A stretch of 12,453 bases of DNA from an uncultured Lachnospiraceae bacterium (GTDB taxonomy: Bacteria; Bacillota; Clostridia; Lachnospirales; Lachnospiraceae): contig CAJOLO010000063.1 in NCBI GenBank assembly GCA_905235345.1, forward strand, positions 1 through 12,453, given 5' to 3'. Positions 5,683 through 12,453 of this stretch are shown here, piece by piece (positions within the stretch are counted from its first letter, which is position 1; the number at the start of each line of letters is the position of its first letter). Made by a program: the position numbers and the translations under genes. The notes under the pieces are model-generated. The model made no database searches. It saw only the letters and a list, made by a program, of their open reading frames with translations, and was not told the origin of the DNA.

Positions 5683-8403
5683 CTACTTAATCTTTACCTT
5701 CTTAGAAAGACCCTTCTTTCTGAACAATGTAGTATAAGCTTTCTTCTTTGATTTAGGCACTTTAATGGTAGTCTTAGTCGTTATACCCTTAAATGCATTC
5801 TTAGCTATTGTCTTAGAGGTCAGCTTAGTGCTCTTAATAGTAATCGTCTTCAACTTTTTATCACCATCAAATGCTCTCGCACCGATACTCTTTGTGCTCT
5901 TGGGAATAGTTATCTTCGTAAGTACCGTACACTTAGCAAAAGCATTGCTGTCTATTGTAGTAACATTCGAACCGAGATTAGCAATCTTTAGCTTACTGCA
6001 TCCGTAAAAAGCCCTATTTCCAATCTTTCTTACATTCTTACCTACTGTAACTTTTGTGATTCTCTTATTGTTCTTAAACGCATTAGCCGCGATCTCCGTA
6101 ACCTCTGCAACAGTACCGTCTTTAAGCGTAGTCGTGGCAGGAACTGTAACGGATGTCTTATTGCTTTCTGCCGCAGTCGGAGCAGTATATGTTACTTCCA
6201 CAACCGTCTTTCCGTTGCTATCCTTACTCGTTTCAGTTACCTTGTAGGTTGCTGTTCCTGTCGAATCCTCCTCGATAGTTCCCACAGCAGGAGTTTTAAT
6301 CTCCTGACTTCCCGATTCTTTATCTCCACCGGATATACTATCGTCCGTCGGTGTGGTCGTATCAGTTTTCCCATCCCCTCCGGTCTCATTGCCACTGCCA
6401 CCGGATATACTACCGTCCGTCGGTGTGGTCGTATCAGTTTTTCCGTCCCCTCCGGCCGTGTCACCGGCATCCTTGTCACTGCCGCCGGATGACGGCATAT
6501 TTTCTTTCCATTTTGCGTATACCGTTATATTCTCTGTAATCTTTATAGTGAAGTCAAATGTTTTACTTAATGCACTGTCACTGTACCATCCATCGAATGT
6601 ATAGCCATTCTTTACAGGATCTTTTGGCTTATTGGCAGCATTACCATAGATTACAGTCTGCGAATCAACCGCACTTCCGCCACCTGTATTAAATGTAATC
6701 GTATAAGTTTCAGGTTCAGCCGGCTCAATAATAAAGTATCCGCTTTCATTCCATGCTCCTCTTGTGATCGCACACTTTGTAAGATTGATCTTACTCTCCG
6801 GAATATTAGTTACTCCTTTAGTTTTTCCATATGCATTAAATGTGGAATTGTCTATAACAAGAGCAGTATTATCTCCTCCGCTTATTGTTACTTCCGCACT
6901 GCTCCTGCTTTGCAGCTGAATGTTACTGTTCTTAAACGATATGGACTCTGTATTTTCATCAGTATCTACGGTCACATAGTTAAATACACATTTATCAACA
7001 ACAAGCGATTTTCCGCCTACTGTTGTTTCCATAATACCATCAGGTCCACCTGTCTCCTTATCCTGTTCAATTTTAACATTCGTAATGGTAACACCCGTAC
7101 CTGACGAAAACTGTCCGCCTTCAAAGTCTGCGTTATTTATTACAAGATTTTTTGCAGGACTTACAATAAGTCTTTTTGCAGTAATACCATCTATGGTCAC
7201 ATTACCAAAGGCTGTTATCGGAAGCTTACATATACCGTCATATGGGACAGATTTCCCACTATCATCCTGAATAAAATAATGAGAGGATACAAGATTTCCC
7301 TCAATACTTCCATCACCTGTTATCTCCACATCACCGTAAGCTCTTACAAGATCTCTAAGCAGGTAATCCTCAGTTCTCTTAACAACATTTGTACCCTTAA
7401 GTATGATCTTAAGAGCCGACAGATTGCTGACGATAACCGCCTCATCATATGGGGCATGATAATCACCATTCCAGTAGCGCGCACTTACATTGTGAAGATT
7501 TATACACTTTGAAAGCTCTGCGTTTTCAAGTGTAAGCGTGGAGGTATCAGGATCAAACACTGCCGTACCCTTTCCACATGCCACCGTAAGATTATTATCT
7601 GTTATGATCTCTCCATTAACAGTAAGCGGATATCTCCTATCTGAAGTATCTGCATTGAAAAGATATGAATAATCAGGATAACGATCACGGTAATACCCCA
7701 GCTGATCCTCCGGTACATTGATCACCAGATCAGGACTTGTGCCCTCAAACTGCTCATATCCTAATGTTTCGGAGTAGTGATAATCACCCGGATCAAGATT
7801 GATTTTTTTAAGATTGGAACATCCCTTAAAGGAACATGTAAGCGACAAATCACTCACTGTAAGCTTTGTCAGCCCGGTGCAGTTTTCTAATCCATCGGAA
7901 ATGGAAGTAACTTTCTCATCCTTATAACCCGTCTTAATATCTGTCACCTTAGCCGGAAGGCTTCCATCCGCAGTTCTCGCATCGATCCATGCCCGCACGC
8001 CAAAATTATTGAGAAACCATAATGTTCCTTCTTGCAAAACATATCCATTCTTTTCCAGAGCTTCATTAGTCTCACTTGCCCACTTTGCATAGAGGGCTCC
8101 TTTGCTCCAGTTATTGCTCGGAGAGCCTCCATCTTCACTTAAAGAAAGTGCCTCATAAGCATCTGCAGCACTGTCCGCGGTTACAAAACTGCCGCTCTTC
8201 CTATCATCATTATAATCAAAATTATAAAGTGCACTTTCCTTAGTACACCACCCAAGGAAGGTATCATCATCACGAGTTGCTATAGCATTGCCTGTAGTAT
8301 TATCAAGATTGAAGTCATATACAGGATTCTCGCTGTTAGTATCATCTTTTTTGCTGACCTCAAGCACCCATTTATCACGGTCATTAACCTTTCCTTTTGC
8401 CAT
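5683..8403 (-). CDS. C-terminal part of a frame-broken BspA/InlB-type surface protein (906 aa)
   Basis: This frame begins inside the 3' end of the upstream frame (20-bp overlap) with no signal peptide and no convincing ribosome binding site; the nearest GGAG is 15 nt before the ATG. It most likely encodes the rest of that secreted protein. Domains in order: the remainder of an InlB-type (Flg_new) module ending FLGWCTKESA...LYAKWA (1-109); a leucine-rich segment with CTGLTKLTV and CSNLKKINL (about 150-250); a long region of short beta strands such as VEITGDG and VTIDGITAKRL, like a parallel beta-helix (about 255-555); a complete InlB module, YTITFNTGGG to FDGWYSDS to VYAKWK (568-632); a Gly/Thr/Asp linker with a tandem repeat; and BspA-type LRR_5 repeats (IAANAFKNN, IGNRAFYGCSKL, IGARAFDGDKKL) ending in a lysine-rich tail. 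It probably acts in adhesion at the cell surface. An 11-bp duplication (TATTAAGTAGA on the minus strand) spans the stop codon. Confidence 0.75.
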   Translation of the reverse strand: MAKGKVNDRDKWVLEVSKKDDTNSENPVYDFNLDNTTGNAIATRDDDTFLGWCTKESALYNFDYNDDRKSGSFVTADSAADAYEALSLSEDGGSPSNNWSKGALYAKWASETNEALEKNGYVLQEGTLWFLNNFGVRAWIDARTADGSLPAKVTDIKTGYKDEKVTSISDGLENCTGLTKLTVSDLSLTCSFKGCSNLKKINLDPGDYHYSETLGYEQFEGTSPDLVINVPEDQLGYYRDRYPDYSYLFNADTSDRRYPLTVNGEIITDNNLTVACGKGTAVFDPDTSTLTLENAELSKCINLHNVSARYWNGDYHAPYDEAVIVSNLSALKIILKGTNVVKRTEDYLLRDLVRAYGDVEITGDGSIEGNLVSSHYFIQDDSGKSVPYDGICKLPITAFGNVTIDGITAKRLIVSPAKNLVINNADFEGGQFSSGTGVTITNVKIEQDKETGGPDGIMETTVGGKSLVVDKCVFNYVTVDTDENTESISFKNSNIQLQSRSSAEVTISGGDNTALVIDNSTFNAYGKTKGVTNIPESKINLTKCAITRGAWNESGYFIIEPAEPETYTITFNTGGGSAVDSQTVIYGNAANKPKDPVKNGYTFDGWYSDSALSKTFDFTIKITENITVYAKWKENMPSSGGSDKDAGDTAGGDGKTDTTTPTDGSISGGSGNETGGDGKTDTTTPTDDSISGGDKESGSQEIKTPAVGTIEEDSTGTATYKVTETSKDSNGKTVVEVTYTAPTAAESNKTSVTVPATTTLKDGTVAEVTEIAANAFKNNKRITKVTVGKNVRKIGNRAFYGCSKLKIANLGSNVTTIDSNAFAKCTVLTKITIPKSTKSIGARAFDGDKKLKTITIKSTKLTSKTIAKNAFKGITTKTTIKVPKSKKKAYTTLFRKKGLSKKVKIK
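6326..6456 (-). repeat. 72-bp tandem repeat in the surface-protein linker
   Basis: A 72-bp unit starting CCACCGGATATACTA occurs at 6326 and again at 6398. The first 57 or so bases are nearly identical, and the second copy then degenerates. In protein it is a 24-residue unit, GGDGKTDTTTPTD(G/D)SISGG plus a short variable end, placed between the InlB module and the LRR domain. It encodes a flexible spacer and is a likely site of length variation between strains. Confidence 0.8.
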
Positions 8404-9322
8404 AGAATACTATGGTAGCTCCATTTTCATCCCATTCCGGTGAAATATCAACATCACGATAGCTCTGAAAGCAACTTGAGTTAATCCCCACTGTATCATC
8501 ACTTATATCCCACTTAACAGTTATTTGGGATGAATAATTCCCGCCATCTTTTTTGTAGTATTTGTCAACCGTCTGATTCCACCGTTTAAAATGAGCACCC
8601 TCCTTTACCGGATTAGGAATATTGATCGTATATTGTTCATCAGTAATCCAGTAGTACTTGGGAAAATCCAGATTCTCATACTCACCTAATGGCCAGTCAT
8701 CAGACTCTCCAAAAGAATATGTAATATTATAATAAGGTTTAATAAATTTTACAGTTAGCCCGCTTGTTTGATACGATTGTCCGTTCTGACCTGCACTGCC
8801 TGACATATTTAACCCTATAATTATTGGATAAGATGAATTGTTCTTAAATGATACAGGAACATCATATGTTTCTGCATTATCGCCCTTCTTAGTTATTGTC
8901 GCTGTTTCCGTCACTTCGACTGCCGTAGCTGCGGTAACATCTCCACCGAAAGAATAATCACTCCCATCTCCGTCAAAACATGCTTCATACGGCTTCTGCT
9001 TATTGCTATCCCAATATCCCAGTGAATAATAAAAGTCATCTTCACCATTACCGGTATCACTTTTGTACACCTTAAACGTAAAAGTATCTCCTGGCATGAT
9101 AAGAGTATTGTTATCCGTCATACCATATTCGTAACTTCCATTATCTCCGTCAGGATTCTTCGTATATTCAAATACGTGATTCTTTGATGTCCTGTTTTCA
9201 AGCTCAGCCGGTTTCTCCGGTTCTGAAGCATCTACATTTATCGGCAGCATAAATATCGCAACCATGATCATTGCCAGATGCCATAGCATTATTCTGATTT
9301 TGTTTTTTTGCTTTTTAGTCAT
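8384..9322 (-). CDS. N-terminal part of the same surface protein, with signal peptide (312 aa)
   Basis: The ATG at 9322 lies 6 nt after AGGAGG; an in-frame ATG at 9328 touches the AGGAGG directly and is too close to serve. The protein starts with a basic stretch (KKQKNKIR) and a hydrophobic core (IMLWHLAMIMVAIFMLP), with a signal peptidase site after VDA (about residue 32), so it is exported. Residues 33-190 form an uncharacterised acidic domain rich in Tyr, Asp and Gly. From about 194 an InlB-like module follows (YNITYSFGES, then HFKRWNQTV and ISPEWDENG). The frame stops in the first strand of the next module (GATIVFYGKRKG, stop), while the +1 frame continues that module without a break. Restoring the frame would give one protein of about 1,212 residues. 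As it stands the product lacks any cell-wall or LRR domain. It may be a pseudogene fragment, a sequencing error or a shifted gene. Confidence 0.75.
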   Translation of the reverse strand: MTKKQKNKIRIMLWHLAMIMVAIFMLPINVDASEPEKPAELENRTSKNHVFEYTKNPDGDNGSYEYGMTDNNTLIMPGDTFTFKVYKSDTGNGEDDFYYSLGYWDSNKQKPYEACFDGDGSDYSFGGDVTAATAVEVTETATITKKGDNAETYDVPVSFKNNSSYPIIIGLNMSGSAGQNGQSYQTSGLTVKFIKPYYNITYSFGESDDWPLGEYENLDFPKYYWITDEQYTINIPNPVKEGAHFKRWNQTVDKYYKKDGGNYSSQITVKWDISDDTVGINSSCFQSYRDVDISPEWDENGATIVFYGKRKG

Positions 9323-9346
9323 ACACATCCTCCTTTTTACTAACGT

Positions 9347-9407
9347 GGAAACCGGCTTATTCCCCCTCTGAACTCTCCCACTTATTCAAAAAACATTGCC
9401 GGTTTCC
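9347..9407 (-). promoter_or_regulatory. Structured leader or operator upstream of the surface protein gene
   Basis: Perfect 10-bp arms GGAAACCGGC (9347-9356) and GCCGGTTTCC (9398-9407) flank a 41-nt spacer. On the minus strand the spacer is purine-rich (GGGAGAG and AGAGGGGGAA). The proximal arm ends about 15 nt before the AGGAGG. There is no T-tract, so it is not a terminator. It matches no riboswitch class I can name. Either a leader RNA stem or a pair of protein-binding half sites is possible. Confidence 0.5.
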
Positions 9408-9495
9408 GCATACATAAACAAATAATACATATTTACCTACAATCATTAATATTTTACAACCAAATATCGTAATTAACTAGGTTCATATTTCTGCC

Positions 9496-9528
9496 AAAGA
9501 AAAAAAGGCTGCATTTTCGTAGCCTTTT
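9496..9528 (-). terminator. Terminator of the membrane LuxR gene
   Basis: Read on the minus strand, AAAAGGCTAC and GCAGCCTTTT pair with one G-U around a 6-nt loop and run into seven T residues (9506-9500). It lies 140 bp beyond the stop of the LuxR-fusion gene and separates it from the surface protein gene. Apart from this hairpin and the leader repeat, the stretch 9323-9667 is AT-rich spacer with no gene. Confidence 0.85.
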
Positions 9529-9667
9529 ATCACATTTATTTAACCAACAATTCTTCAACATTTTGTTCTATATTTTTTGTCACATTTTCTATTTATCAAT
9601 CCATATTAATATCATCATTATTTTTACAAAATGCTCTTATGACTATTTCAGAAAACATTATTCATTT

Positions 9668-11107
9668 TCAGCTGTTATACTCATAATAAGATTTGACAAG
9701 CCCTGTTCTGTTCTCTGTTCCTGTCTTTTCATAAAGCTGATTCATATATCTGTATAACATTCTCTCTGATATCTCCAGCTTTTCAGCTATTATTTTCATA
9801 CTCTCATCTGATTCCAGCAGAGATTTCATAACATCCTTTTCTCTTGGTGTCAATTCGTAATTAATACTATAGGCCAGTAATTTATCATATCGGCTATTGC
9901 CTCCATGTATTTTTTCGAAAAAATGCGTTTCATCAGGTTGCTGCCCGCAAACCAATGCAATATCAGTGTCCTCATCAGTCGCATACAGTCCATTCTCAAA
10001 CAGAATCCATTCACCAAGAGTCTTATAAGCAGACTCTTTAATCACATAATACACAATGACAGCAAAAAACAGGGCAAGCATCATTGAACTATAGAATGTT
10101 TTCCCGGCAAAAAGCTTAATAAACAGCTCACATACAACACCTTCAAACACGTACAGTATCCGCCCGAAACACGCCCAAAATTCCGGAGCCTTAGTATATG
10201 GTGCAAGATTCCAGAACTTAATGTTCATATATAATATGATAAATCCGGCCAGCATATAGAAAATACACAACCTTGCCTGTTGATGGTCTGTCATATAAAT
10301 ACCCGAAAATCCGATCCCGAGCATCATGAGAAGTGATATATCCAGATACTTATGCTTCTTATAATCAGCAAAAAATCCGGCTATAAAGTATCCGGCTATC
10401 ATGAAAAGTCTCGGATAAGTATACATATCCACACCTCCGGCTTCCCAGGCAGTTGTCCATGTAATCTCCACCATACAACCAAATAAATCCGCAAATACAA
10501 CTATTAACAAAAGCCCGACAAGCCTGTTTTTCACCTCATCATTCCATTCAACTGTTTCCTTGGCAAAAGGCAACATTTCCTCAAACATCCAATCCGCTGG
10601 TGGGAAAAGCATAAGATATGTAACAAACACAAATCCGGCAATCAGAATCATAATCACTATCCATGTATCATTAATGCAATCCGGCAAAAGCATCTGAAGC
10701 AGAATTGCTATTATATGGCTGATCATTGCCACCCGTCCGACATATCCTGTTCTACACAAGGCTACAGCTATATAATAATACACCGCACCGCCGATGTAAC
10801 CCAAAGACAGATGAATGACCAATGTGACAGCGAGACTTTCAGGCACAAAAAGCATATAAAGCATTCCTACCGTATATAGCAGATTAAAACCCATTAACAA
10901 TAATTTTCTGCCCGAAACAGACGCAGTCAGTTTCCTGCTAATATAAAACAGCAAAAAACCAATTCCCAAAACAGCAACTCCGGCATACTGCATAGTGGTG
11001 CGATACCGATTATACGCAATGGTAAGCTGCTGTGTCTTTGAAAATTCATACGAATATATGATTAAAAAAAACATATAAAAATAATAATTCTTCTTTTTCA
11101 TGTTCAT
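9668..11107 (-). CDS. MFS-like 12-TM membrane protein fused to a LuxR-type HTH (479 aa)
   Basis: About twelve hydrophobic segments span residues 7-358, arranged 6+6 around a charged cytoplasmic loop (PADWMFEEMLPFAKETVEWNDEVKNR, about 170-196), as in major facilitator proteins. A soluble linker follows, then a LuxR-type HTH at 417-477. The HTH has the family start YELTPREKDVMKSLL, the helix pair MKIIAEKLEISERMLYRYMNQLYEK and the end TGTENRTGLVKSYYEY. The recognition helix reads ERMLYRYMNQLY rather than the common TVKxHxxxIY. No phosphoreceiver domain is present. It is likely a membrane-bound one-component regulator in which the transporter-like part senses a small molecule; the ligand is unknown. 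The first ATG (11107) follows GAGGCGG by about 8-11 nt, and the second ATG lies two codons on. The gene has its own terminator (9496-9528) and sits directly upstream of the surface protein gene, a plausible target. Confidence 0.85.
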   Translation of the reverse strand: MNMKKKNYYFYMFFLIIYSYEFSKTQQLTIAYNRYRTTMQYAGVAVLGIGFLLFYISRKLTASVSGRKLLLMGFNLLYTVGMLYMLFVPESLAVTLVIHLSLGYIGGAVYYYIAVALCRTGYVGRVAMISHIIAILLQMLLPDCINDTWIVIMILIAGFVFVTYLMLFPPADWMFEEMLPFAKETVEWNDEVKNRLVGLLLIVVFADLFGCMVEITWTTAWEAGGVDMYTYPRLFMIAGYFIAGFFADYKKHKYLDISLLMMLGIGFSGIYMTDHQQARLCIFYMLAGFIILYMNIKFWNLAPYTKAPEFWACFGRILYVFEGVVCELFIKLFAGKTFYSSMMLALFFAVIVYYVIKESAYKTLGEWILFENGLYATDEDTDIALVCGQQPDETHFFEKIHGGNSRYDKLLAYSINYELTPREKDVMKSLLESDESMKIIAEKLEISERMLYRYMNQLYEKTGTENRTGLVKSYYEYNS

Positions 11108-11162
11108 GTCAAACGCCGCCTCAATGTTTTTATAATCACACCATCTGATTCCATTTAAACGA

Positions 11163-11190
11163 ACAGCACCGGAAATATCCCCGGTGCTGT
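11163..11190 (-). terminator. GC-rich hairpin downstream of glyA
   Basis: ACAGCACCGG (11163-11172) and CCGGTGCTGT (11181-11190) form a perfect 10-bp stem with an 8-nt loop, 63 bp beyond the glyA stop. On the minus strand it is followed by TCGTTTAAAT, a weak U-tract, so termination may be partial and some read-through into the LuxR-fusion gene is possible. Confidence 0.65.
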
Positions 11191-11252
11191 CTTTTCATAA
11201 TATTATTGTATCTATTCAGCTATGCTTCATAGATACGCGACAAGCATGGTGC

Positions 11253-12453
11253 TCACGCATAAAGCGGATATTTTGACGTAATTGATCTGACAAGCTCCGT
11301 TGCCTTTGCCTCATCCTTATCAATAACCGCAGTCTTAATAGCTTCAGCAATAACGATCATATCATTCTCATCAGCACCTCTGGTTGTAATTGCCGGTGTA
11401 CCAAGACGGATACCACTTGTTACAAATGGCGACTTAGGATCATTCGGTACTGTATTCTTATTGGCTGTTATATGCACGCTGTCAAGCAGCTTCTCAACTT
11501 CTTTACCTGTAAGATCAAGATTCTGAAGATCAACTAACATAAGATGATTATCCGTACCACCTGATACAATCTTGAAACCTCTCTCAATCAATGCTGATGC
11601 CAAAGTAGATGCATTCTTGACAACCTGCTGCTGATATACCTTATATTCCGGAGAAAGTGCCTCCTTAAGGCATACTGCCTTAGCTGCAATCACATGCATA
11701 AGCGGACCACCCTGAATTCCTGGGAATACTGCCTTGTTGAAGTTGTACTTCTCATTGACCTCATTGCTTGAAAGAATCATACCTCCACGAGGACCGCGAA
11801 GTGTTTTATGTGTAGTAGTTGTTGTTACATGAGCATAAGGAATCGGACTTTCATGAACTCCCGCTGCCACCAAGCCTGCAATATGTGCCATATCCACCAT
11901 GAGCACTGCTCCGACACTATCAGCAATCTCTCTGAATCTCTTGAAATCTATAGCTCTTGCATAAGCAGATGCACCTGCAACGATAAGCTTAGGCTTGCAC
12001 TCCTTAGCAATTCTCTCTACCTCATCGTAATCTATAAAGCCATCGTCATTCACTCCGTAAGGAACTACGTTAAAATACTTTCCCGAAAGATTAACCGGCG
12101 AACCATGTGTAAGATGTCCTCCGTGCGCAAGATTCATTCCCATAAATGTATCACCCGGCTCCATGATTGCGAAAAATGCAGCCATATTAGCCTGTGCTCC
12201 CGAATGTGGCTGAACATTAACGTACTCACAATGGAAAAGCTCTTTAGCTCTCTCCCTTGCCAGATCCTCAACTACATCCACATACTGACAGCCTCCATAA
12301 TAACGCTTACCCGGATATCCTTCCGCATACTTATTGGTAAGCGGGCTTCCCATTGCAGCCATAACCGCCTTGCTTACTATATTCTCAGAAGCAATAAGCT
12401 CAATATTCTCATTCTGACGTTCTATCTCATCCGTCATTGCCTTAGCTACTTCC
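11253..12453 (-). CDS. glyA: Serine hydroxymethyltransferase (start beyond the right edge)
   Basis: This PLP enzyme interconverts serine and glycine with tetrahydrofolate, supplying one-carbon units in the cytoplasm. The visible 399 residues cover nearly the whole family length of about 410-415. The frame stays open to the window edge, with EVAKA preceding MTDEIERQNENIELIASEN. The methionine at 12437 is therefore internal and the true start lies a few residues outside. Key features seen: YAEGYPGKRYYGGCQYVD (substrate and folate site), HSGAQAN, VDMAHIAGLVAAG (with the PLP-contacting Asp and His), the PLP lysine in TTTTTHKTLRGPRGG, and the C-terminal SGIRLGTPAITTRG, whose Arg binds the substrate carboxylate. 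The stop is TGA at 11255-11253. All catalytic residues are present, so the enzyme should be active. A GC-rich hairpin lies downstream. Confidence 0.97.
   Translation of the reverse strand, partial: EVAKAMTDEIERQNENIELIASENIVSKAVMAAMGSPLTNKYAEGYPGKRYYGGCQYVDVVEDLARERAKELFHCEYVNVQPHSGAQANMAAFFAIMEPGDTFMGMNLAHGGHLTHGSPVNLSGKYFNVVPYGVNDDGFIDYDEVERIAKECKPKLIVAGASAYARAIDFKRFREIADSVGAVLMVDMAHIAGLVAAGVHESPIPYAHVTTTTTHKTLRGPRGGMILSSNEVNEKYNFNKAVFPGIQGGPLMHVIAAKAVCLKEALSPEYKVYQQQVVKNASTLASALIERGFKIVSGGTDNHLMLVDLQNLDLTGKEVEKLLDSVHITANKNTVPNDPKSPFVTSGIRLGTPAITTRGADENDMIVIAEAIKTAVIDKDEAKATELVRSITSKYPLYA

Noticed and set aside
6326..6456. Possible CRISPR-like repeat
   Set aside because: It has only two adjacent in-frame copies with no unique spacers; it is a coding tandem repeat.
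6237..6604. Several frames on both strands over the tandem repeat region
   Set aside because: They arise from the GC-richer repeat of the surface protein linker and have no start signals of their own.
8384..8403. Two separate, translationally coupled genes overlapping by 20 bp
   Set aside because: The second product lacks a signal peptide and ribosome binding site and begins in the middle of an InlB-type module, so a single broken gene is the better reading; the coupled option is not fully excluded.
9347..9407. Cyclic-di-GMP riboswitch in the surface-gene leader
   Set aside because: The conserved core sequences of class I and class II cyclic-di-GMP riboswitches are not visible; only a simple long stem is present.

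Overview
The window looks like a chromosomal segment of a low-GC anaerobic Firmicute, most likely a member of the Lachnospiraceae or a close Clostridia relative. The clues are AT-rich spacers, strong AGGAGG ribosome binding sites, a leucine T-box leader, and a large secreted BspA/InlB-type surface protein with a lysine-rich C-terminus. The family assignment is inferred from sequence character; no database search was possible.

Layout from left to right. (1) 1-914, minus strand: the N-terminal 304 residues of an aconitase-superfamily hydratase that runs off the left edge, with a good promoter at 1069-1097. (2) 1397-2196: two small regulators transcribed divergently, a 63-aa HTH-like protein (minus) and a 113-aa XRE regulator (plus). 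Their promoters sit back to back, with a palindrome in the XRE promoter. (3) 2391-3377, plus: a lipoprotein with an LppM-like N-terminal domain and two Ig-like C-terminal domains. Its leader carries the same 12-bp word found in the XRE promoter. (4) 3391-5491, plus: a leucine-specific T-box leader and terminator, then leuA (2-isopropylmalate synthase). (5) 5580-5622: a near-perfect palindromic terminator between convergent transcription units. (6) 5683-9322, minus: a surface protein of about 1,212 aa split in two by a +1 frame change at about 8384-8403. (7) 9668-11107, minus: a 12-TM MFS-like membrane protein with a C-terminal LuxR-type HTH. (8) 11253-12453, minus: serine hydroxymethyltransferase (glyA), missing only its extreme N-terminus at the right edge.

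Metabolic genes (hydratase, leuA, glyA) flank two accessory modules. One is a possible regulatory circuit of HTH protein, XRE regulator and lipoprotein, linked by shared operator-like DNA. The other is a surface protein next to a membrane-bound LuxR-type regulator that could plausibly control it. No tRNA, rRNA, CRISPR array, transposase or phage gene was seen. The most notable points are the frame break in the surface protein, the shared 12-mer linking the XRE and lipoprotein genes, the membrane LuxR fusion, and an unexplained inverted repeat in the leader of the surface protein gene.
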